Below, one piece after another: positions 26,288 through 34,044 of a stretch of DNA of 64,000 bases (position 1 is its first letter; each line of letters starts with the position of its first letter). Under the pieces are notes generated by a model. That model saw nothing but the letters and a program-made list of their open reading frames with translations. It was not told the DNA's origin and made no database searches. Origin of the DNA: CAYWQB01 sp964460785 (GTDB lineage: Bacteria > Chlamydiota > Chlamydiia > Chlamydiales > CAYWQB01); assembly GCA_964460785.1 (NCBI GenBank), contig CAYWQB010000001.1, forward strand, positions 372,001 through 436,000. Reading direction: 5' to 3'. Made by a program: the position numbers and the translations under genes.

Positions 26288-27229
26288 TCAATAAAGCACT
26301 AAGTGAGAGCGAATTGGCAAGTGATCGGAACCGAAATCCACAAGCTGTTTCCGATCTGAGCAATAAATATTTTGAGAAATCATCAGATGGTCAATCAGCG
26401 TACTGTTCCACCAATTTTTCTCTTTAAAGGAGGACCAGCTATAGAGAGAGGCTCCTCCTCGAAGAGCTACTTGCAAGTCTGACTCTTCAGATAATTTATG
26501 AAGCCAGGGAGATGCCGTAGGCGTGTTAAAATCGCCAACAATCAGCCGATACTCCGCTGCTTCATTTGAAATTTTTTGTGCCATCACAGAAAGAGAGTGA
26601 TTCCGACTCACCCATTGCTGCTTAGAACGAGGAGAAGAGAAGTGCACATTATAAATCACAAAAATTTTCCCTCCTCGCGTCTTTCCTGCAACCCTTAAGT
26701 AATCTCGCAATCCATCATCTAGCAAGGACACTTTATGCAGAGGAACTTTGCTAAACACAGCAAGCCCTGTCCGACACATTTGCTTGTAAGAAGAGTGAAA
26801 GGGATAAAGAAGATTTAACCCCTGTAACTCTTTAGCAAACTGAGGGGAAACCTCTTGCAAAAAGATCATTTCTGCTGGCTGTTTGTTCTGAATATACCCA
26901 ACAAAGTCAAAAGAGGACTTCCTCTCAGCAAGCAGGTTATATTGTAGAATGGTAATAGACTCTCCCTCTTGATCTGTAGTCTCTTGAGGAGCCTGAGGAA
27001 GAAGAGCCAGCATGACAACTAGAGCTGCTGCAGCTAAAAGAACTCCTGCAAACTGGTGTAAGAAGATGAACCCTGCCAAGCAAAGAGCAATAACTATAGC
27101 AATTTGAAAAAAGCCACTCGTTACCAGGTCTGCAAGCCAGAACTTCGTGGCTAAAAAGTATGAGGAAAGGAAAAGCACAACCATTCCCCCACATAGAATA
27201 AACAGTACAACAGAAAACAGTACGCGCAC
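26288..27229 (-). CDS. Membrane-anchored endonuclease/exonuclease/phosphatase-fold protein
   Basis: The N-terminal 90 residues hold three hydrophobic helices (LFSVVLFILCGGMVVLFLSS, ADLVTSGFFQIAIVIALCLA, VLLAAAALVVMLALLPQ). The rest is an EEP-fold domain with EMIFLQEV (metal Glu), YNVHFSS, LIVGDFNTPTASP (Asp/Asn), LIDHLMIS and a final GSDHLPIRSHL (catalytic His). The family includes nucleases, phosphatidylinositol phosphatases and sphingomyelinases; the substrate cannot be told. The catalytic domain probably faces the periplasm. Confidence 0.85.
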   Translation of the reverse strand: MRVLFSVVLFILCGGMVVLFLSSYFLATKFWLADLVTSGFFQIAIVIALCLAGFIFLHQFAGVLLAAAALVVMLALLPQAPQETTDQEGESITILQYNLLAERKSSFDFVGYIQNKQPAEMIFLQEVSPQFAKELQGLNLLYPFHSSYKQMCRTGLAVFSKVPLHKVSLLDDGLRDYLRVAGKTRGGKIFVIYNVHFSSPRSKQQWVSRNHSLSVMAQKISNEAAEYRLIVGDFNTPTASPWLHKLSEESDLQVALRGGASLYSWSSFKEKNWWNSTLIDHLMISQNIYCSDRKQLVDFGSDHLPIRSHLVLY

Positions 27230-27273
27230 TATTCCCCTCCATAAAAAGAGGACATAGCATACTTTCGATTATC

Positions 27274-28413
27274 CTAGCAAACGAAGGAGCGTAGCCTTTG
27301 CACAATCTCTATTAGCTGATCCACTGCTCGATTGACCTCTTGCTCTTCAGTCATCCGGCTTAGAGAAAAGCGCACAGAAGATTGCGTCTGACTTGGTGGC
27401 AACTGCATCGCTTGCAAGACATGAGAAGGTTCCAAAGCGCCTGATGAGCAAGCAGAGCCATGGCTTGCACAAATCCCTGCTAAATCAAGGTTCATAAGCA
27501 AAGATTCCCCTTCAACTCCTTCAAAGCTAATATTCGACGTATTCGCAGCTCTTAGAGACCTATGGCCATTGATATGAATCCCTCCTAACTCATGCATCAA
27601 GCGAGATTCGAAGTGGTTACGCAAGGTCGTCATTTTCTCTATTGATAAGTCTTCTTTCTCAGCTGTAAGCTCTAGTGCTTTTACCATACCAAGGATGCCT
27701 ACCAAATTTTCAGTACCTGCACGCCGTTGGTACTCCTGTCCTCCTCCATGCAAGAGAGAGTCAGCAAAGCAGCCCTTTTTTAGATAAAGAATACCAGCTC
27801 CTTTGGGCCCATGAAATTTATGAGCTGAAAAGGTGACAGCATGAGCCGCTTGGGGAATTGAAAAGTCACTTTTACCAACTGCTGCCACGGCATCAATAAC
27901 CATTTTTGCTCCATGCGCATCAACCATTTCTGCTATCTGCTCTAAATCAGGAGTCTTTACTCCTGTCTCATTATTCACAGCCATCAATGTTACAATTTTT
28001 GTGTTTGGCCTCAGAGCCGCTTGTATCTGCGCAGAAGAAATATATCCTTTTTCTTCTGGAGGGAGTAAAGATACCTCCCACCCTCGGTGCTTTTGTAGCC
28101 ACTCAAGAACATGTAGTGTTGCTTTGTGCTCTGCTTCTGAGGAAATAATATGCCCTGCGTGCCCTGGAAATAATCCTTTGAGAACCGTATTGATCCCCTC
28201 TGTGCCCCCTGAGTTAAAAATAATTTCCCCTGGGGTGACTCCTAGGAGAGTAGCTGCCTGACGACGAGCACGTGCTAAGCGATTTTTTGCTTCCTGCCCA
28301 AACTGATGTACACTAGAGGGGTTTGCTGCACCTTTTTGCATCTCTTCAAGACACACATGCACAACTTCAGGATCTAGTGCTGTGGTCGCATTATTATCTA
28401 AATATATACGCAT
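27274..28413 (-). CDS. nifS: Cysteine desulfurase (NifS/IscS family)
   Basis: PLP enzyme that releases sulfur from cysteine for Fe-S clusters and for tRNA thiolation (see mnmA). The 379-residue product starts RIYLDNNATTALDPEV. It has FNSGGTEGINTVLKG, the PLP-lysine region VTFSAHKFHGPKGAGILY and the active-site Cys loop GSACSSGALEPSHVL. ATG at 28413 shares its A with the PP2C stop (TGATG). Equivalent to CT258. Confidence 0.96.
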   Translation of the reverse strand: MRIYLDNNATTALDPEVVHVCLEEMQKGAANPSSVHQFGQEAKNRLARARRQAATLLGVTPGEIIFNSGGTEGINTVLKGLFPGHAGHIISSEAEHKATLHVLEWLQKHRGWEVSLLPPEEKGYISSAQIQAALRPNTKIVTLMAVNNETGVKTPDLEQIAEMVDAHGAKMVIDAVAAVGKSDFSIPQAAHAVTFSAHKFHGPKGAGILYLKKGCFADSLLHGGGQEYQRRAGTENLVGILGMVKALELTAEKEDLSIEKMTTLRNHFESRLMHELGGIHINGHRSLRAANTSNISFEGVEGESLLMNLDLAGICASHGSACSSGALEPSHVLQAMQLPPSQTQSSVRFSLSRMTEEQEVNRAVDQLIEIVQRLRSFVC

Positions 28414-29171
28414 CAATTCTCTCCCTCTTCTTGGTCACCCATGAACTGAACAAGTGCCATCGTAATATTATCTCTTCCCCCTCGTGCTAGAGCTTTAGAG
28501 GCCAGCTCTTGCCCTTTTTCAGCAAGAGAGTTTCTACTACACAAAGTAGACTGTAGATCTGCCCTGGAAAGGTGGTCCGTCAAGCCATCTGTACAAAGCA
28601 AAAATAGCCCTCCCGGCTTGCTGGGTAAGCACCCAACAAGAGGCTGAACCGAGCTACGTACTCCAATAGCCTGAGAAAGAACGCGCACACGACGCCCTGA
28701 TCCTTTAGGTCGCTCGACAATAGAAACTTGATCTTTTGTTAAGCAAGACAGTTTGCCATCTTGACTATGATAAATTCGACTATCACCTACGTGAGCAAAA
28801 AAGGTCCACTCTCCTAAAGGGAATAATAAACAGACTGTCGTTCCCATCCCCTGATAGCAAGGTTCTGCTTTAGCCATACGATAAATGCGCTCATTCACTG
28901 TCTGTAACAAAGCCTGCACACGAAGGAAAACATCATCGGGGACTACATCACTATAAGACAGGCTGCGCAACATAGATGGCACATACTGGTTCAAACAGGC
29001 TGCTAGCTCCCATGCTGCAACCTCTCCTGCTCGGTGCCCTCCCATGCCATCTGCAATAAAGTAACATGGCCCTTCAGGGATCTCTCCCCAAGCATCTTGA
29101 TTTGAAGAGCGGACAGGCCCTTTCTCTGAGATAAAAAAAGACTCCCAGGTGATATTCTGCGTTGCGCGCAT
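28413..29171 (-). CDS. PP2C-type serine/threonine phosphatase
   Basis: The 252-residue protein has the PP2C metal motifs: VRSSNQDAWGE, FIADGMGGHRAGEVAA, FAHVGDSRIYHSQDG, LLCTDGLTDHLS and GGRDNITMALVQF. It should dephosphorylate proteins phosphorylated by Pkn-type kinases. Equivalent to CT259 and coupled to nifS. Confidence 0.95.
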   Translation of the reverse strand: MRATQNITWESFFISEKGPVRSSNQDAWGEIPEGPCYFIADGMGGHRAGEVAAWELAACLNQYVPSMLRSLSYSDVVPDDVFLRVQALLQTVNERIYRMAKAEPCYQGMGTTVCLLFPLGEWTFFAHVGDSRIYHSQDGKLSCLTKDQVSIVERPKGSGRRVRVLSQAIGVRSSVQPLVGCLPSKPGGLFLLCTDGLTDHLSRADLQSTLCSRNSLAEKGQELASKALARGGRDNITMALVQFMGDQEEGEN

Positions 29172-29174
29172 CCT

Positions 29175-29981
29175 TTATCCCCCTCCCCCAAAAATGAGAA
29201 TTCCTAACACACTAAAAGTATTGAAAGCTGTGTGTAGACCAATTGACACCCACAAAGAACGTTTTTTTTCATAAAGTAAAGTTAGAAAGCTAGATAAAAC
29301 AAGTAGGGTGAGAAGGATTTCAATATTATCGACCCCTTGAGCTCGTGTATAGTGCACGGCTGCAAAAATACCAGCTGAAAGAGGAAGCCCAAGGATCGGA
29401 CCAAGCTTCTTTCGCAGCCAGCTCTGCAAAACAGCTCGGAAAGCAATTTCTTCGAACACTGGCACAATACAAATCACTAAAGCTAAAGTAGGAAGAAGCT
29501 CCCATAGATTTGACATGTGCTGCTCCACAAGCAGCATCACATCTTGTTTAGGCAGTGTATAGTGCCCTTGAACTAGTAGAATGAACAGCCGAATAGCCGC
29601 ATTAAAAGCGCCAACAATAGGAAAGACAACAAGCCAAGAAGCTGCTCCAAAAAGAAAGTCGTGCCAAGGGCTTCTATTTGCTTTCCAAATCCCTGGAAGC
29701 TGCTCCCTAGACCAAAAAATAACAACCACAGTCAACACAGCCATCATGATCAATGGCTTTTGGTGATAAACCCATTGTGCAGGGAGTAAAGAGAGCGCTA
29801 TGGAAAGTACCAGCCATAAGGCAAAGAGATGAACGATCTTGACAAAAGACACATCTAAAAGGGCTGTCTCTTTGACTTTCCAGAGGTAAAAGCGCTTTCC
29901 TATATAAAAAGCAAGGCCTGCCAAGAAGCAGAAAACCACAAGCTGCTTAAGCAGAAAGCTGAAGGATAGAGAGTCGACCAT
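29175..29981 (-). CDS. CPBP-family intramembrane metalloprotease
   Basis: The 268-residue protein has about seven or eight membrane helices and the Abi/CAAX signature. The first motif is VPVFEEIAFRAVLQSWL (paired Glu and Arg), the second is SAGIFAAVHYTRA, and the third is SIGLHTAFNTFSV with a conserved His and Asn. Substrates of bacterial members are mostly unknown. It sits in a chain with the lipoprotein upstream and PP2C-nifS downstream, with short gaps (8 and 3 bases). Confidence 0.88.
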   Translation of the reverse strand: MVDSLSFSFLLKQLVVFCFLAGLAFYIGKRFYLWKVKETALLDVSFVKIVHLFALWLVLSIALSLLPAQWVYHQKPLIMMAVLTVVVIFWSREQLPGIWKANRSPWHDFLFGAASWLVVFPIVGAFNAAIRLFILLVQGHYTLPKQDVMLLVEQHMSNLWELLPTLALVICIVPVFEEIAFRAVLQSWLRKKLGPILGLPLSAGIFAAVHYTRAQGVDNIEILLTLLVLSSFLTLLYEKKRSLWVSIGLHTAFNTFSVLGILIFGGGG

Positions 29982-29989
29982 AGACGCAT

Positions 29990-30622
29990 TTAGGACTGCT
30001 GAAAAAAGGGCAGATAATCAACCAAACGACTCACCACCTCATTTGCTATGCGAGCATGGGCCTTACCCATAGGTGAACGACGATATTGATAGCTCCCTTT
30101 TTCCATAAGGTGATACTGTGTATCCGCAAGCCCCTTAGCAACTGGATGTTGACTTTCTCGAATTTCCCGAAGAACCACCTTTGGTTCTCCTGAACGTAAA
30201 TCTTCAACAACCAAGCGATACTTTATATTTAAATCATGGTCTACTGGCCCGCTAACGGCATAAAGGCGATCTTTTCGCACAGGACTATGGGCTGTAGAAC
30301 CATGCTCGAGAATTTCCACATTAATACGGAAGTCTGACGCATTATATTGATAATGCTGTGGAGACAGAATAATTACTTCTCCCCTCTTTTCTAAACGAGC
30401 ATGCAAAAGATCCGTGATTTCCTCTCCTAAATCCCAGCTCACCTGCTCGTGTGCATAAGGTGAGGTGTGCAGGTTAATTTGCACAGGAGCTAGTGCAACT
30501 ACAGCTTTTTTTACCCCCGAATCCAAGTAGTGGGCAGAAGGTCCACCATGGGCACCTCCACACTGGATGAATATCGTTGCAAGTCCCATGAATATCAGGG
30601 AAGAAAAGATTTTTTTTCCCAC
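29990..30622 (-). CDS. Putative envelope lipoprotein/secreted protein
   Basis: The start is GTG at 30622 behind GGAAG. The N-terminus KKIFSSLIFMGLATIFIQCGG is a signal peptide with a Cys at about position 21. The lipobox is poor (Gln before Cys), so lipidation is uncertain. The 210-residue remainder is an alpha/beta periplasmic domain (KAVVALAPVQINLHTSPYA, RGEVIILSPQHYQ). It heads the minus-strand CPBP-PP2C-nifS group. I do not recognise the family. Confidence 0.75.
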   Translation of the reverse strand: MGKKIFSSLIFMGLATIFIQCGGAHGGPSAHYLDSGVKKAVVALAPVQINLHTSPYAHEQVSWDLGEEITDLLHARLEKRGEVIILSPQHYQYNASDFRINVEILEHGSTAHSPVRKDRLYAVSGPVDHDLNIKYRLVVEDLRSGEPKVVLREIRESQHPVAKGLADTQYHLMEKGSYQYRRSPMGKAHARIANEVVSRLVDYLPFFQQS

Positions 30623-30720
30623 AGCAACACTTCCATATTTGGTTTAATTAGTAAGCTATTATGGAAATATATCGTATAATTTCCCATAAAAAAGCAGAAA
30701 AGATTTTTGCTCTTTGCTAG

Positions 30721-30737
30721 CTTCTAATCATTAGAAG
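30721..30737. repeat. Perfect palindrome upstream of the AsnB-like gene
   Basis: CTTCTAAT-C-ATTAGAAG has 8-base arms with a single central base. The loop is too short for an RNA hairpin, so a DNA-binding operator is more likely. It lies 15 bases before the ATG at 30752 and downstream of a TATAAT at 30675-30680. Confidence 0.5.
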
Positions 30738-30751
30738 TTGAGATCTATTTT

Positions 30752-32401
30752 ATGCGTAGCTTTGCAGGAATTCTTTATCAAAAAAAAACACCCAACGTCA
30801 ACATCCTAGACAGGATGTTGCCTAGCCTACGGGCACAAGTGATTCCTGTAGCAGAAGAATCCATCTTACAGGATCTATCTGTTGAACTGGGAGCCTTCAA
30901 TACCCATTTTTTTTCTGATAAAGGGAAAAGCATCTCTTTGGCTATGCAAGGTCACTTATTCGAGAAAGAAGAGGTACAAGAAGAACTTTCCAAGCAAGGG
31001 GTCTCTTTCGAAACCACTTGTGAAGAAGAAGTTTTACTCTATGCATTCAAGCTATGGGGTCCACGCTTTGTCGAACGAGTGAAAGGGGTATATAGTATTG
31101 TCCTTTATAGCTTCCAACAGCAAACGCTGTTTCTTTATGCGGATGCATATGGCCGCTTTCCGCTTTACTGGTACCAAGATACCAATCACATCCTTTTTTC
31201 CTCTCAAGTAAAAGCTTTACTTAGCACAGGACTTGTCGCTCAACAGCCCTCTATGGCCGCTCTTAGTGCTTATATGCAACTGGGCTTTGTCCCAAAAGAA
31301 CATTCTCTGATCAAGAGTCTTCATGCTCTCCCCCCTGCACACTATCTGGAAGCTCGTTTAGGGCAGTTTTTATCTATTAACGAATACCAAACACCAAGGC
31401 TTCCCTCTACTGAAGGGGAAGAGCTTCTCCAGGAAAAAATGAATATTGCGAAAAGCTCTATGCAGGGATTTTATGCCATGGGAGAGAGTCAGGGAGAGCA
31501 ATGGTGGCAGCAACAATCTAACTATCCTCTCACGCCTCTAAAGCGCCCTATAGACATGCAAACGGCCCTCGATCACCTACCTGCACTGATTTGGCTGCTT
31601 GAGATTCCTATTACAGATGTCGAAAGACCTCTTAGCTTTCATCTACAATCTATCGCCGCTCAAGGAGATGACCATCCCCCTTTATGTGCTCTTGGCCAAA
31701 GGCTCTTTTTTGATGTGCCAAAATGGTTAGAAAATCACACAGTATTTCGAGTAAAAAAAGGAGGGTTTTCTGCTCTTTGGAATAAGGCGACCCACCTTCT
31801 GCCATGGTATGTTGGACTCCGAGCTACTGCACAAAGCCAAGATTATCCATGGCTTGAATCTCTTGCAAAAGAGCTTTCTCTCTTTACTCCTCAAGAGTTC
31901 AACAAATTAGCTCCTACCATTCCTCACTTTTTTTCTCCTAAAGCTTACTTCAAGAAGATGGCAGCTTCCATGCACGAGCCTTCTCTTCCTCTTTTAGTGT
32001 ACTCCCTATCGGCGTTTAAAAAACAACCCACTGTAGAGTTTATTTGGAGAAGCACATTAAGCTGTTATCACCAAGTCGACTGGCAAGCACCATTTTGCAA
32101 CCCTCAACTTTTACGATGGGGAAAACGAGAAGCGAGAAAAGGCCTTCCTTTGTTACATTTAACGGAGACTCCTTCTCAACCTCCTTTGGAATTGGATCCT
32201 AAACTGACTGAAGCTGTGATTGAAATTTTAAAACAGGGAAAGCTCGTAGAGTCTGGACTCTTCTTGCGCAATCATCTCGACATGATCAAGCACTCCCCAC
32301 AGCATTTCTGGACTTTAGTGTCTCTTGAATGTTGGTTTCAGATTTTTTTAGATACGCCTCCCTCTACACAACTCCCCAACCGCTCATTTCTTGACTATTA
32401 G
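30752..32401 (+). CDS. Degenerate asparagine-synthetase-like protein (AsnB pseudoenzyme)
   Basis: The 549-residue protein keeps the layout of AsnB, a class II glutamine amidotransferase domain plus a synthetase domain. Residues about 60-155 read like AsnB (TCEEEVLLYAFKLWGPRFVE, then VKGVYSIVLYSF, then FLYADAYGRFPLYWYQD and ILFSSQVKALLS). The C-terminal HFWTLVSLECWFQIFLD also matches. Yet the catalytic Cys2 is absent (MRSFAGIL instead of MCGIxG). The NGEIYN loop and the ATP pyrophosphatase motif SGGxDS are also missing. It cannot be a normal asparagine synthetase. It is followed 2 bases later by a methyltransferase. Confidence 0.8.
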   Translation: MRSFAGILYQKKTPNVNILDRMLPSLRAQVIPVAEESILQDLSVELGAFNTHFFSDKGKSISLAMQGHLFEKEEVQEELSKQGVSFETTCEEEVLLYAFKLWGPRFVERVKGVYSIVLYSFQQQTLFLYADAYGRFPLYWYQDTNHILFSSQVKALLSTGLVAQQPSMAALSAYMQLGFVPKEHSLIKSLHALPPAHYLEARLGQFLSINEYQTPRLPSTEGEELLQEKMNIAKSSMQGFYAMGESQGEQWWQQQSNYPLTPLKRPIDMQTALDHLPALIWLLEIPITDVERPLSFHLQSIAAQGDDHPPLCALGQRLFFDVPKWLENHTVFRVKKGGFSALWNKATHLLPWYVGLRATAQSQDYPWLESLAKELSLFTPQEFNKLAPTIPHFFSPKAYFKKMAASMHEPSLPLLVYSLSAFKKQPTVEFIWRSTLSCYHQVDWQAPFCNPQLLRWGKREARKGLPLLHLTETPSQPPLELDPKLTEAVIEILKQGKLVESGLFLRNHLDMIKHSPQHFWTLVSLECWFQIFLDTPPSTQLPNRSFLDY

Positions 32402-32403
32402 TT

Positions 32404-33153
32404 ATGCCTGTTGTTGTCCTTTCAGACTCTTTAAAAAACCATCATGCAGCTCCAACCTACACAAAAAAGCGCCTCTCTAGCCGTATGTTAGAGAAAAAAG
32501 CGCTGTTTGATCGGCTTTGGTTACGCTCTCCCGAACAATTTTGTAACAACAGTATGTGGGGAAAAGAGCGCCTTAAGCGCACACAACTTCTGCTAGACAC
32601 CTTACCTTCTGAAGGGAAAGTACTAGACCTTGGTTGTGGTTGGGGAGATATGCTCACCTACTGTCATGAAAGAGGATTCTCTGTCGAAGGTGCTGAAATT
32701 TCAAAAAATGCAATCCGCTGCCTATCCCCTACAGAATTTCCTATCCACTTAGCCCAGCTTCCCTTTACTAGTCTTCCTGATAAGCAGTATGATATTATTC
32801 TTTGCCTGGATACTCTAGAAGAGCTCGAACCCAAAGAGTATCGCCTGTGTTTCTCTGAGCTAAGCCGACTATTAAAGCCGGGAGGCTACCTTCTAGCCTC
32901 TGTTAACTTAGACCCTCACTCTTCATCTCCTCATAAAAAATTTATTCAGCTTGCGGAGACAGAGTTTGATACCATTGAACATAGATTGAGCTACCTTCGT
33001 TTTCATGAGAAGTTCATGAAAAGGGAATCCACCCTTTTTCCAAGCCTTCTTTACTGTCTCGAATCTTTTGCTAAATGGATTTTGAAAGACAGGGCCGCCT
33101 CTCACCTTATCTATTTAGGCAGGAAAAGGCCCCTAATTTCCAGCCTGACCTAG
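32404..33153 (+). CDS. Class I SAM-dependent methyltransferase
   Basis: The 249-residue protein has the SAM loop KVLDLGCGWGDMLTYCHERG, an acidic strand end (VEGAEIS), YDIILCLDTLEELEPKEY and LLKPGGYLLASVNLDPHS, all class I motifs. It is coupled to the AsnB-like gene (gap 2 bases), so both probably act on the same substrate. The acceptor is unknown; small-molecule or glycan modification would fit. Confidence 0.85.
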   Translation: MPVVVLSDSLKNHHAAPTYTKKRLSSRMLEKKALFDRLWLRSPEQFCNNSMWGKERLKRTQLLLDTLPSEGKVLDLGCGWGDMLTYCHERGFSVEGAEISKNAIRCLSPTEFPIHLAQLPFTSLPDKQYDIILCLDTLEELEPKEYRLCFSELSRLLKPGGYLLASVNLDPHSSSPHKKFIQLAETEFDTIEHRLSYLRFHEKFMKRESTLFPSLLYCLESFAKWILKDRAASHLIYLGRKRPLISSLT

Positions 33154-33248
33154 GACCTACCAGGTAGTACTCTCCCCTGCAACTTGCAGTTCAGCTATTT
33201 GAAAATATCCTTGCTTTTCTCTATTGAGGTTTGTTAACCTTTTTGCCC

Positions 33249-33344
33249 GCCGGGGACCTCATGGAATGAATCCTCCCGAACCAGGTCAGGACTGGAAAGT
33301 AGCAGCCTTAAGGGTCGGCTTTATGCCTTGAGACAATCTCCGGC
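33249..33344 (+). ncRNA. ffs: Signal recognition particle RNA (4.5S type)
   Basis: The conserved apical part CAGGTCAGGACTGGAAAGTA followed by GCAGCC matches the SRP helix 8, with the GGAA tetraloop and the asymmetric loop AGCAGCC. The ends GCCGGGGA (33249-33256) and TCTCCGGC (33337-33344) pair with one G-U, giving about 96 nt, the small bacterial type. Upstream TTGCTT-17-TTAACC (33211-33239) is a plausible promoter. The 3' end overlaps the last 24 bases of the convergent mazG. Confidence 0.93.
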
Positions 33345-33980
33345 TTCTTTTTTAAGATTTTCTTCTATCTTTGCATTGTAAACTCTCAGAGCGCTTTCTG
33401 GAGAGATTTTTGCTTGCTCACATTTCTGAACGATCTGAAAGAGTTCTTGACCAAGCGTCTCTTCTTGACTCTCAGCCACTGGTAAAATAACTTCTTTCTT
33501 TCTACAAAGTTTTGCTACTTTTTTAGCTCTCTGCAAAATGGCTAGGCTGGGAGGTATTCTCTCTAACTCCGAGCGGCTTTCCCCTTTGTCTTTTCTCTCT
33601 TCAGCCTTGATGGCCTCCCATTGCTGAAGCAGCTCTTCTTCTGTTAAAGCTGCTTGGCTTTTGAACACATGAGGATGTCTACGGACTAGCTTATCAGCAA
33701 TTGTTGTAAGAGGTTTTTCCATAGGGATAGCAAGCTCTCTTTCTGCCAAGAGCAAAAGGAAGCAAAGCACGAGAGCAACATCGCCAAGCTCTTCACAAAC
33801 CCCCTCTTTGTCTCCTCGATCTAACGCCTCAAGATACTCATGATACTCTTCAATCATATTGTCTCTTAGGCTGGAAAGAGTTTGCTTGCGATCCCACTCA
33901 CATCCATGCTCACCAGTTAATTCCTCTAAAATAGAGAACAACCTTTCAAATTGAGCTTGCAAATCAGAAAAAGAAGACAT
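33321..33980 (-). CDS. mazG: Nucleoside triphosphate pyrophosphohydrolase MazG
   Basis: House-cleaning hydrolase of non-canonical NTPs. The 219-residue protein has GCEWDRKQTLSSLRDNMIEE with EYHEYLEAL, then VCEELGDVALVLCFLLLLAE, the MazG metal motifs (ExxE, then ExxD). A second, weak MazG-like helical part follows. It is shorter than E. coli MazG (263 residues). Its last codons overlap the SRP RNA gene on the other strand. Confidence 0.93.
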   Translation of the reverse strand: MSSFSDLQAQFERLFSILEELTGEHGCEWDRKQTLSSLRDNMIEEYHEYLEALDRGDKEGVCEELGDVALVLCFLLLLAERELAIPMEKPLTTIADKLVRRHPHVFKSQAALTEEELLQQWEAIKAEERKDKGESRSELERIPPSLAILQRAKKVAKLCRKKEVILPVAESQEETLGQELFQIVQKCEQAKISPESALRVYNAKIEENLKKEAGDCLKA

Positions 33981-34044
33981 CGAGATTCAACCATTTAAAT
34001 TATAAGGGTCTAAATCCTAGCAGCTTCTCAAATAGAGATCTAGC

